DNA of 62,838 nucleotides from Alistipes sp. UBA940 (GTDB lineage: Bacteria > Bacteroidota > Bacteroidia > Bacteroidales > Rikenellaceae): NCBI GenBank assembly GCA_002293425.1, contig DBDE01000034.1:1-62838 (forward strand). Reading direction: 5' to 3'. The notes below the pieces were generated by a model. That model saw only the letters and a program-made list of their open reading frames with translations. It did not search any database and was not told where the DNA came from. The translations under genes and the position numbers were made by a program. Numbering within the stretch: the stretch's first letter is position 1; every line of letters begins with the position of its first letter. Positions 32,974 to 39,826 of this stretch are shown here, in pieces.

Positions 32974-33954
32974 TCAGATACCCCACTTATAATAGACCGC
33001 ACCCCAGGCAAAGCCCGAACCGAAAGCGGAGAGAATGAGGTTGTCGCCCTTTTTCAATTTGTCCTTGAAGTCCCACAACGCCAACGGAATGGATGTGCCG
33101 CCGGTGTTGCCATACTTTTCGATGTCGATCAAAATCTTGCTGTCGTCCAGCCCCATCCGATGGCCCGTTGCGGCAATGATGCGCAGGTTGGCCTGGTGGG
33201 GAATGAGGTATGCCACATCATCGGCCGTCAGGTTGTGCTTCTCCATCATCGCAACCGAAACATCGGCCATATTGCTGACCGCATATTTAAAGACAGTCTT
33301 GCCGTCCTGATAGATGAAGTGTTCCTTGCGTGCGACCGTCTCAGCCGTTGCGGGATACATCGACCCGCCCGCCTTCTGATAGAGATAGTGCCTCCCGATG
33401 CCGTCGACGTGGTTGTCGTAATCCACCAGCCCGAACTCCTCGCTCGGCTCGATGAGCATAGCCACCGCCGCATCGCCGAACAGAGGGCAGGTGTTGCGGT
33501 CGGTATAGTCGGTGATGCCGCTCAGCCTCTCGCCGCAAACCAGAATTATCTTCTTCTTACCAGCCTTGATAAAGGCATCCACCGTGGCCAGCGAGAACAA
33601 AAACCCGCTGCAACCGCTCCCTATATCGTATCCCCACGCATTCTTGATCCCCACCTTGTCGGAGATGATGTTGGCGGTCGACGGAAAGGCCATATCGGGC
33701 GAAATGGTGTGGCAGATCAACATCTCCACCTCGTCGACCGAGGTGCCGGTGGATGCCAACAGCTTCCTGACGGCATCGGCCCCGAGTTCCGAGATCCCCA
33801 ACCCGTCCTGCTTCAGAATGTGCCTTTCGACGATGCCCGTCCGCTCCCTGATCCATTGGTCGGAGGTGTCGACCAGAGTTTCCAACTCGGAATTGGTGAG
33901 TACATAGTCCGGAATCGACGCTTCGATCCCCGTGATGAGTGCTTTTTTCGTCAT
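32974..33954 (-). CDS. fabH: 3-oxoacyl-ACP synthase III (FabH type)
   Basis: 326 residues. Thiolase-fold condensing enzyme that starts fatty-acid synthesis from an acyl-CoA and malonyl-ACP. Catalytic triad visible: Cys in 'DIGSGCSGFLFSL', His in 'IPHQANLRI' and Asn in 'KYGNTGGTSIPLAL'. Most FabH have AAC rather than SGC before the catalytic Cys, so this may be a specialised KASIII. Divergent from the surface lipoprotein at 34090. Promoter box TAATTTTG (33962-33969), 7 nt before the ATG. Confidence 0.9.
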   Translation of the reverse strand: MTKKALITGIEASIPDYVLTNSELETLVDTSDQWIRERTGIVERHILKQDGLGISELGADAVRKLLASTGTSVDEVEMLICHTISPDMAFPSTANIISDKVGIKNAWGYDIGSGCSGFLFSLATVDAFIKAGKKKIILVCGERLSGITDYTDRNTCPLFGDAAVAMLIEPSEEFGLVDYDNHVDGIGRHYLYQKAGGSMYPATAETVARKEHFIYQDGKTVFKYAVSNMADVSVAMMEKHNLTADDVAYLIPHQANLRIIAATGHRMGLDDSKILIDIEKYGNTGGTSIPLALWDFKDKLKKGDNLILSAFGSGFAWGAVYYKWGI

Positions 33955-33961
33955 AACGGCG

Positions 33962-33969
33962 CAAAATTA
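33962..33969 (-). promoter_or_regulatory. fabH -7 box
   Basis: TAATTTTG on the minus strand, 7 nt before the ATG at 33954. Confidence 0.6.
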
Positions 33970-34048
33970 GGGATTAAAATCGTCCCTGTCCACCGACCCC
34001 GACCATTCTTAACGATAAGTTAACATTTCCTTAAATCAAAAAAATGCG

Positions 34049-34056
34049 TATATTTG
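34049..34056 (+). promoter_or_regulatory. -7 box of the surface lipoprotein gene
   Basis: TATATTTG, perfect match, 33 nt before the ATG at 34090; here a normal leader would be made. Confidence 0.6.
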
Positions 34057-34089
34057 TCGCCGGAAAAAAACTAAAAAAGTTTGAAGATT

Positions 34090-35058
34090 ATGAAAAAATT
34101 ATTGTTTATCGCAGCCGCAGTATTGGCTGTCGCTTGCGGAAAGGACGACGAAAAGAACGAGCCCAAAGCGGTTATGTTCAACTCGGATATGAGCCTGACC
34201 GAGGTCAACACCATCAATTACAGCGACGTTTTTATCGCTCTCAATTCGCGCGCCAACCTCAGCCCCATTCAGGTAGCTCCGATGGTCGTGACCGTGAACG
34301 CTGCGGACGGCATCGAGACTTTGAAATTGGAGCTGAGCACCGACAACCAGATGATTGCAGGAATGCTGGGTGAGTTCAGTGCCGCAGGTGGCATCGACCT
34401 TGCCAACCCCACCGAAGCTCAGGCCGAACTGCTCAACGATATGCTCCATTGGCCCAACGGGTTGAACGTCGAGGGGAAAGCGAGCGTCACTGTATCTATG
34501 GCGGCTATCTTCGGTCTGGTATCGAACATCCCCGGCGGCGTGAACCGTTTCGACATTAAATTTACCGCCACTTCGACTAAGGACGTTACCGCCACCACCA
34601 CTTTGAAGGTGAAGTTTGTCGACGATCTGGTGCAGATCGTGGGTCGCGATTTCGATATGGCCGAAGAGCTTACTTTCAATGCCACCGAGGCTGCCGATGC
34701 CGAAGTGGTTGTAGACATCGCGAGCCCGACCGGTATCAAAAATATGTTCATCACCATCGACACCGAGGGTGCTGCATTTGCAGGCGTGCTCGCTCAGGCC
34801 GGTCTTGCCGAGCGGTTCGATTTGTGTAACCTCACCGCCGGTCAGCAGGCTGTGCTGGGTGGTGCTGGCGTTGTGAACGGCGACGCTGTGAAGGGCAAGA
34901 CGGAGCTGGCGTTCGACGTTTCGGGTTTTGTGCCGATGATGGCCGCTTTCCTTGCAATGGGTGATTTCACGACCGAGTTCACTGTCACCATTGTCGACGA
35001 CAGGGGTTACACCGCCACCGAGACGTTGACCATCGCGATGGTTGCCGACGCCGAATAA
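34090..35058 (+). CDS. Surface or periplasmic lipoprotein with repeated beta domains
   Basis: 322 residues from ATG 34090 (MKKLLFIAAAVLAVACGKDD). Lipobox AVAC. The mature part consists of two similar halves, each with an MxxxF/A-rich beta segment, a helix 'MLGEFSAAGGIDLANPTEAQ' or 'LAQAGLAERFDLCNLTAGQ', and a strand ending in a 'ATTTLKVKFVDD' or 'FTVTIVDDRGYTATETLTI' pattern, suggesting tandem immunoglobulin-like domains. Family not recognised. First of three envelope genes (34090-37083) that probably form one outer-membrane or glycan-related locus. Confidence 0.8.
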   Translation: MKKLLFIAAAVLAVACGKDDEKNEPKAVMFNSDMSLTEVNTINYSDVFIALNSRANLSPIQVAPMVVTVNAADGIETLKLELSTDNQMIAGMLGEFSAAGGIDLANPTEAQAELLNDMLHWPNGLNVEGKASVTVSMAAIFGLVSNIPGGVNRFDIKFTATSTKDVTATTTLKVKFVDDLVQIVGRDFDMAEELTFNATEAADAEVVVDIASPTGIKNMFITIDTEGAAFAGVLAQAGLAERFDLCNLTAGQQAVLGGAGVVNGDAVKGKTELAFDVSGFVPMMAAFLAMGDFTTEFTVTIVDDRGYTATETLTIAMVADAE

Positions 35059-35080
35059 GTTTCAAGCTTAACGTTATCAT

Positions 35081-35113
35081 AAAGCCGTTCCTTGTTCAGG
35101 GCGGCTTTTTTTA
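35081..35113 (+). terminator. Intrinsic terminator after the lipoprotein
   Basis: AAAGCCG pairs with CGGCTTT around a 14-nt loop, followed by a T-run (35105-35112). It separates the lipoprotein from the next gene, which has its own promoter box overlapping the T-tract. Confidence 0.75.
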
Positions 35114-35114
35114 T

Positions 35115-35122
35115 TATTTTTG
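35115..35122 (+). promoter_or_regulatory. -7 box of the outer-membrane barrel gene
   Basis: TATTTTTG ends only 4 nt before the ATG at 35127, so transcription should begin at or next to the start codon. Confidence 0.6.
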
Positions 35123-35126
35123 CGCT

Positions 35127-35948
35127 ATGAAAAAGCTCATATTTTTACTCTTCATTCTTCACTCTTCATTTTTCATTCCGGAACTGTCTGCGCAGCAGAA
35201 AGTTCCGAGAAGCGTCCGTTTTGATCGCGGATTGGCATTTGACACCAAGACGCCCACGATGCCCAAAGGAATGTGGGTGGCGGGGATCAACCTTCAGGTG
35301 TCGAGCCACACGAACGACAATTTCGACGCCTTTATCCTCTCCGATTTGAACAGCAAAGGCAACGGGATCAGCGTCAGCCCGATGGTCCACTATGTCTTTG
35401 CCAACAACCAGTCGGTCGGGGTGCGCTTTCAATATCGCCACCGGATGATGGATATGTCGGACATAGATTTTCACCTGACGGACGAACTCTATTCGATGCT
35501 CTTCGGCGAGGAGGGGTTGAAGTATAAGTACCAGAGCGACAACTATATGGGGTTCGTCTCGTACCGCTATTATATAGGTGTGGGGTCGACCAAGCGGTTG
35601 ATGCTCTTCAACGAGATCCAGCTGGGGCTGGGCGGCGGCACCCAGCGCGAGGACAGCGGCGAGACCGATGCGGGAGGATTCAGAAGGTCGACTTTTCAAC
35701 GCTCGCTGAGTCTTCGGGCGGGGATTTCGCCCGGGGCAACGATGTTCGTCACCAACAATGCCGCTTTGGAGGTTCAGATAGGGTTGATAGGTTATGAGTT
35801 CAAGCGGCTCACGCAGGAAACCACCACCGCCGCCACCTCTCCCGCGGAGATAGCCTCTGTGGTAGAGAAGGGCAGCCGCGAGACGCACAACATTTCCGCG
35901 CGGTTCGACTTCTTTTCTGTGGCATTCGGGATGACTTTCTACTTATAA
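35127..35948 (+). CDS. Predicted outer-membrane beta-barrel protein
   Basis: 273 residues. Signal FLLFILHSSFFIPELSAQ, cleaved before Q. Mature part alternates polar and hydrophobic residues with Gly/aromatic turns ('YMGFVSYRYYIGVGSTK', 'LFNEIQLGLGGGT') and ends in 'SVAFGMTFYL', a C-terminal aromatic as in BamA-inserted barrels. About 8-12 strands. Function unknown; probably works with the flanking lipoproteins. The signal core is encoded by a heptamer array (35150-35177). PCMD lipoprotein follows after 4 bp. Confidence 0.8.
   Translation: MKKLIFLLFILHSSFFIPELSAQQKVPRSVRFDRGLAFDTKTPTMPKGMWVAGINLQVSSHTNDNFDAFILSDLNSKGNGISVSPMVHYVFANNQSVGVRFQYRHRMMDMSDIDFHLTDELYSMLFGEEGLKYKYQSDNYMGFVSYRYYIGVGSTKRLMLFNEIQLGLGGGTQREDSGETDAGGFRRSTFQRSLSLRAGISPGATMFVTNNAALEVQIGLIGYEFKRLTQETTTAATSPAEIASVVEKGSRETHNISARFDFFSVAFGMTFYL
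35150..35177 (+). repeat. Heptamer array in the OM barrel signal peptide
   Basis: CTTCATT, CTTCACT, CTTCATT, TTTCATT; translated as FILHSSFF. Confidence 0.8.
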
Positions 35949-35952
35949 TTTT

Positions 35953-37083
35953 ATGAAATATTTTTTCATTTTTTCATTTTTTCATTTTTTCATTCTAACC
36001 TCCTGCATCGAACCTATCGAACTGTTGCCCGACATCGAGGGCGAGATAACCGCTTTCGAAGTCGTTGGCCAGGTGGGTGTGGCGGCCATCAATTCCGCCA
36101 CCAGGACAGTGTCGATCGAGCTTTCCGAGGGGAGCGATTTCGCATCTGTCGCCATCACCCGATTGGAGCTGACCGATACCGCCGTTGCATCCGTGGAGGT
36201 GGGCGATGTGGTCGATTTGAGCTCTCCTTTTACTATCGAGGTTACCACCGTGGCGAGTTACACGTGGACAGTCAACGCTTCGGTGGCCCACTCGTCGGAA
36301 CGCGAGCTTCCGGGCGGCGGGTTCGACGAGTGGCACGTCTCCGGCTCGCGCACCTGGAACCCGTGGCCACAGGACGGTGTGTGGGAGGTCGACCGGTGGT
36401 GGGACACGGGCAATCGCGGGGTGTCGTTGCTGGCCCCGAGCAATAGTGCACCCACCGAGTTCGGCGAGGGTTGTCCGGCCTATCCCGAGGGTCGCGCGGC
36501 GCGGCTCGAAAGCGTGTGGGCGGGCATCAAAGTGGCGGGTGGCAACATCTATTTCGGTCAGTTCGGCCGCTTCACCGGCATCGACGCCACGTGCCTGATG
36601 GGGCATCCGTGGCAGGCTCGGCCGCGCTCGCTCAAAGGTTGGTACAGATATTTTCCTCAACCCGTCGACGAGGTGGGTGGCGACGAATATCTGGCCCACC
36701 ACCCCTATCAACTCTCGCGTGACGAGTGGATGGGTTCGGCCGACTCGCTCAGCGTCATAGTGGCTTTGTGGGCCTCGCCGGACGGGACCAACAAGCCTTT
36801 CACGGTCGATACGACCCCGAGCAGTTATGTCGATTTTCTGCCCACCACGCCCGGCATCATAGCTTACGGGCAGATTGTTTCGGCGGACGAACAGGCCGAA
36901 TGGGCTGAGTTCGAAGTGCCGTTGGAGTATCGCGGCGAAGGGACTTTGCCTGCCAATGCGCAGTTGTTGGTTCAGATAACGTCGAGCAAAAACTGCAACT
37001 ATTTCATCGCCGGCACGGGCGACAGGGGCCGAACGGGCCCGGGCAGTCTGATGTATGTCGACGAGCTGGAGCTGACATATTGA
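35953..37083 (+). CDS. PCMD-domain lipoprotein
   Basis: 376 residues. Unusual lipoprotein signal MKYFFIFSFFHFFILTSC, made of Phe/His/Ile/Ser because it is encoded by four perfect TTTTTTCA octamers; lipobox LTSC is intact. Then an Ig-like region (residues 30-115) and a C-terminal domain starting 'LPGGGFDEWHVSGSRTWNP' that matches the 'putative carbohydrate metabolism' (PCMD) pattern of Bacteroidota glycan loci, ending 'SLMYVDELELTY'. Probably a surface glycan-binding or processing lipoprotein. Third gene of the envelope locus. Confidence 0.85.
   Translation: MKYFFIFSFFHFFILTSCIEPIELLPDIEGEITAFEVVGQVGVAAINSATRTVSIELSEGSDFASVAITRLELTDTAVASVEVGDVVDLSSPFTIEVTTVASYTWTVNASVAHSSERELPGGGFDEWHVSGSRTWNPWPQDGVWEVDRWWDTGNRGVSLLAPSNSAPTEFGEGCPAYPEGRAARLESVWAGIKVAGGNIYFGQFGRFTGIDATCLMGHPWQARPRSLKGWYRYFPQPVDEVGGDEYLAHHPYQLSRDEWMGSADSLSVIVALWASPDGTNKPFTVDTTPSSYVDFLPTTPGIIAYGQIVSADEQAEWAEFEVPLEYRGEGTLPANAQLLVQITSSKNCNYFIAGTGDRGRTGPGSLMYVDELELTY
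35961..35992 (+). repeat. Octamer array in the PCMD lipoprotein signal
   Basis: Four perfect TTTTTTCA units. Because 8 is not a multiple of 3 the array gives the same cyclic peptide FFHFFIFS in every frame. Confidence 0.85.
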
Positions 37084-37108
37084 GCCCTCATTCGGGCGGG
37101 GAGGGGCG

Positions 37109-38425
37109 TCACAGTGTATCGAGACATTCGACGATGACGGCGCAGGTTTGCCGAATTTCGGCGGGGGTGATGGTGAGGGGCGGCGAGATGCGAAATGCCG
37201 TGTCGCAAAACAGGAACCAGTCGCTCAGAATGCCCCGTTCGAGAAACTTGTGCATTAAGCGGAGAATGGGTGGCTGTGAGTTATGAGTCACGAGTGATGA
37301 GTTATGAGTCTTTTGTGTCGCAAATGCGACAGGCTTTTTTCGCGTAGCTGACTCGTAATTCGTAATTCTTTGCTGGTGCAAAGCGCTTGCGCGATGACGT
37401 AATTTGTAATTGATTTCCACCGCTGCCAGCAGTCCGCTTCGGCGGATCTCCCGCACGCGCGGATGGGACGAAAGCAGACTCTCGAACAGCGCACCCTTCT
37501 CCTCGACCCCCTCGACAACCCCCTCCAACACCCCGAGAGCCGCCAACCCCGCCGCACAACAAACTGGATGACCACCGAAAGTGGTGATGTGACCCAATGC
37601 CGGATCGTGACTCAAAGTGCCCATAATCTCGCGCGACGACACAAACGCTCCCAACGGCATTCCGCCTCCCAACGCCTTGGCCAGGCACAGAATGTCGGGC
37701 ACGACACCATATTTCTGAAAGGCGAACAACTGCCCCGTGCGTCCCATCCCCGTCTGTATCTCGTCGAAAACCAGCAGCGCGCCCGTCTCCGAGCACTTTT
37801 TGCGCACTGATTGCAAAAACCCGTCGTCCGGCAACCGCACTCCACCCTCGCCCTGAACCGGCTCGACGACAACACACGCCGTCTTGTCGGTGATATGCTC
37901 CAAGTCGGAAACACAATTGAACTCCAACCACCTCACATCGGGCAAAAGCGGTTCGAACGGAGCGCGCCATTCGTCGCCCTCGGGGCTCGACATCAACGAC
38001 AGAGCACCCAGCGTCGAGCCGTGATAAGCCCTCCGAAACGACACCAACCCCTGCCGTCCCGTCGCCCTTCTTGCCAACTTTATCGCCCCCTCGATGGCCT
38101 CGGTGCCCGAATTTGTGAAATAGACCGACTGCAACGCGGGCGGTAGAAAACTGCACAACCGTGCGGCAAACTCCACCTGGGGGCTCATCACCGTCTCGCC
38201 GTAGACCATCGTGTGGAGGTATTTTTCGGCCTGAGCCTTCACCGCTTCGACCACGGCGCGGTTGGAATGGCCCACGTTGCTCACCGAAACACCCGAGATC
38301 AGGTCGGTGATCCGCTGCCCCTGTGCCGTGTGGAGGTATATCCCCTCGCTCCCGACAACCTCCAACGCGAGCGAGTCGGGCGAGGTCTGGGCTATGTGGC
38401 GAAAAAATTTAGCGGTGTTTGCCAT
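37109..38425 (-). CDS. Class-III aminotransferase (acetylornithine/ornithine type) with a repeat-derived insert
   Basis: 438 residues; relatives are about 375-400. PLP-dependent transamination of an omega-amino group, probably in arginine or polyamine metabolism; the exact substrate is uncertain. Visible: 'VYFTNSGTEAIEGAIKLAR', 'VVEPVQGEGGVR', 'LLVFDEIQTGMGRTG' and the PLP lysine in 'LCLAKALGGGMPLGAF'. After 'GLLAAVEIN' about 45 residues rich in Ser/Thr/Asn/His/Lys interrupt the C-terminal domain before 'LRLMHKFLERGILSDWF'; they come from heptamer arrays at 37278-37372. Overlaps rsgA by 17 bp. Confidence 0.85.
   Translation of the reverse strand: MANTAKFFRHIAQTSPDSLALEVVGSEGIYLHTAQGQRITDLISGVSVSNVGHSNRAVVEAVKAQAEKYLHTMVYGETVMSPQVEFAARLCSFLPPALQSVYFTNSGTEAIEGAIKLARRATGRQGLVSFRRAYHGSTLGALSLMSSPEGDEWRAPFEPLLPDVRWLEFNCVSDLEHITDKTACVVVEPVQGEGGVRLPDDGFLQSVRKKCSETGALLVFDEIQTGMGRTGQLFAFQKYGVVPDILCLAKALGGGMPLGAFVSSREIMGTLSHDPALGHITTFGGHPVCCAAGLAALGVLEGVVEGVEEKGALFESLLSSHPRVREIRRSGLLAAVEINYKLRHRASALHQQRITNYESATRKKPVAFATQKTHNSSLVTHNSQPPILRLMHKFLERGILSDWFLFCDTAFRISPPLTITPAEIRQTCAVIVECLDTL
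37278..37372 (-). repeat. Inverted heptamer arrays inside the aminotransferase gene
   Basis: GAGTTAT, GAGTCAC, GAGTGAT, GAGTTAT, GAGTCTT at 37278-37312; a spacer with TGTCGC-AAAT-GCGACA and CGCGTAGC; then ACTCGTA, ATTCGTA, ATTCTTT in the opposite sense. The same layout as the pairs at signal peptides, here in the middle of an enzyme. Confidence 0.75.
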
Positions 38426-39407
38426 CCTCTTCGAGCATTTTTAAATAGCTGACATATCGTTCCTGTGCAATCTCGCCCCGTTCCACGGCGGCCATCACGG
38501 CGCAATCGGGCTCGTGGGTGTGGGTGCAATTATAGTATCCACAACCCCCCGAAACCGCCAACATCTCCGGAAAATAACGCGCCAACTCGGCCGGCTCGAT
38601 GCCGATCAGCCCGAAGCCTTTGACGCCGGGGGTATCTATAACAAAGGTGCCAGACGCCCGCAAGGGCTGAGCATTCAGCCCGCCGCTCGGGGGGGCGGCT
38701 GGCTGAGAAACTTCTGACGAAGTTTCGTTCGCCAAACTATCAAGCAGGTACATCGTCGAAAAGGTGGTGGTGTGCATCCCCTTGCCGTGGGCGCGCGAAA
38801 CGGCACCCGTACGGATGTCGAGCCCGGGCGAAACGGCACCTATAAGTGTCGACTTACCCACCCCCGAATTGCCCGAAACCAGCGTCGTGCGGCCACGCAA
38901 AAACTCGCCCAACTCGCCCACACCCTCGCCACTCGTCCCGCTGGCCAAAATAACCCGATACCCGGCCAACCCGTAAACCCCGACAAAATGGGAGACCTCG
39001 TCGGGCGGCAACAAATCCACCTTATTGAGAACAACGGTCGCCGGAACTCCATACGCCTCGCAGGTGACCAAAAAGCGGTCGATGAACTCATAGCTCGTTC
39101 GCGGCTCCCTGAGCGAAGCCACCACCAAAGCCTGGTCGAGATTGGCCGCAATGATGTGGCTCTCCCTCGAAAGGTTGGTCGAGCGGCGAATAACATAGTT
39201 TCGGCGCGGCATCACCGCCGCTATCCAATATTCGTCGCCCTCCCTGTCCACCTCCACCACATCGCCCACCACCACCGGATTGGTCGACCGCGAACCCGCC
39301 AACCGCAACTTACCCCGCAATCGGGCCCTGAAAACCCCGCCGGAAGCCCACAGATCGTACCAGCTCCCCGTCGAGCGCATCACCGTGGCCACAAATCGCG
39401 AATCCAT
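38409..39407 (-). CDS. rsgA: RsgA/YjeQ circularly permuted ribosome GTPase with an insert
   Basis: 332 residues. OB-fold N-terminal domain; permuted GTPase with G4 LNKVDLLP, G1 SGNSGVGKST, G3 DTPGVKGFGL and the switch 'HGKGMHTTTF'; C-terminal zinc site 'CGYYNCTHTHEPDCAV'. Matures the 30S subunit. Between 'STMYLLDS' and 'FVIDTPG' about 25 residues (SSEVSQPAAPPSGGLNAQ and flanks) replace a short loop in relatives; encoded by a 77-bp element (38651-38727) also present in wbqC. Overlaps cvpA by 28 bp. Confidence 0.95.
   Translation of the reverse strand: MDSRFVATVMRSTGSWYDLWASGGVFRARLRGKLRLAGSRSTNPVVVGDVVEVDREGDEYWIAAVMPRRNYVIRRSTNLSRESHIIAANLDQALVVASLREPRTSYEFIDRFLVTCEAYGVPATVVLNKVDLLPPDEVSHFVGVYGLAGYRVILASGTSGEGVGELGEFLRGRTTLVSGNSGVGKSTLIGAVSPGLDIRTGAVSRAHGKGMHTTTFSTMYLLDSLANETSSEVSQPAAPPSGGLNAQPLRASGTFVIDTPGVKGFGLIGIEPAELARYFPEMLAVSGGCGYYNCTHTHEPDCAVMAAVERGEIAQERYVSYLKMLEEDGKHR
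38651..38727. repeat. 77-bp hairpin element inside rsgA, same as 42226-42302
   Basis: Plus strand order: GGCTGA-GCAT-TCAGCC, a CCGCC/GGCGG hairpin, then GAAACTT-CTGACG-AAGTTTC. Close to 90% identical by eye to the copy in the WbqC-family gene. Here it is read on its complement. Confidence 0.85.
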
Positions 39408-39790
39408 AGCGCATTATTGAAAACCGAATCTATATCGAAAAGCTGCAAAACCAACCAAACCAAAATGTAAACCTTCAAAACCGAAAACGCCGCCCCGAAA
39501 ACACTGTCGAACACCCCCAGCCCCACAATGCGAAACAACCCCCGAGTCAACCTCCCGATGAGCACCACAACCAAAATAACCGCCAAAAAGACAACTATAA
39601 ACCCAACCACATTAGCCGTCGTGCCCTCCAAACCCAGGCTGGAACCGATGGTAAAACTATAACTGCGCGCCAAAAATATCCCCACCACAATAGCCGCCAA
39701 GCCCAGCACCTGAACAATAACCCCTTGCCGCCAACCCTGCCAGGCCGCCGCCGCAAGCAACAAAACGATAACAATATCCAACCAGTTCAC
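39380..39790 (-). CDS. CvpA-family membrane protein
   Basis: 136 residues from GTG 39790 (MNWLDIVIVLLLAAAAWQGW). Four hydrophobic helices and the CvpA pattern 'WRQGVIVQVLGLAAIVVGIFLAR' followed by 'FIVVFLAVILVVVLIGRLTRGLF'. CvpA proteins affect colicin V export or cell-envelope integrity; biochemical role unclear. The frame is open upstream to 41209, but that part is antisense to the GH2 gene and has no helices. Overlaps rsgA by 28 bp. Confidence 0.85.
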   Translation of the reverse strand: MNWLDIVIVLLLAAAAWQGWRQGVIVQVLGLAAIVVGIFLARSYSFTIGSSLGLEGTTANVVGFIVVFLAVILVVVLIGRLTRGLFRIVGLGVFDSVFGAAFSVLKVYILVWLVLQLFDIDSVFNNALWIRDLWPR

Positions 39791-39814
39791 GAGGCGAAAG
39801 TACAAAATTTTGCT

Positions 39815-39822
39815 TAATTTTG
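39815..39822 (+). promoter_or_regulatory. -7 box of the GH2-like gene
   Basis: TAATTTTG ends 4 nt before the ATG at 39827, the same spacing as at 35115. Confidence 0.6.
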
Positions 39823-39826
39823 CGCC

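Noticed and set aside
34090..37083. SusC/SusD polysaccharide utilisation locus
   Set aside because: The barrel is too short for a SusC and no SusD-like lipoprotein is present; only the PCMD lipoprotein hints at glycans.
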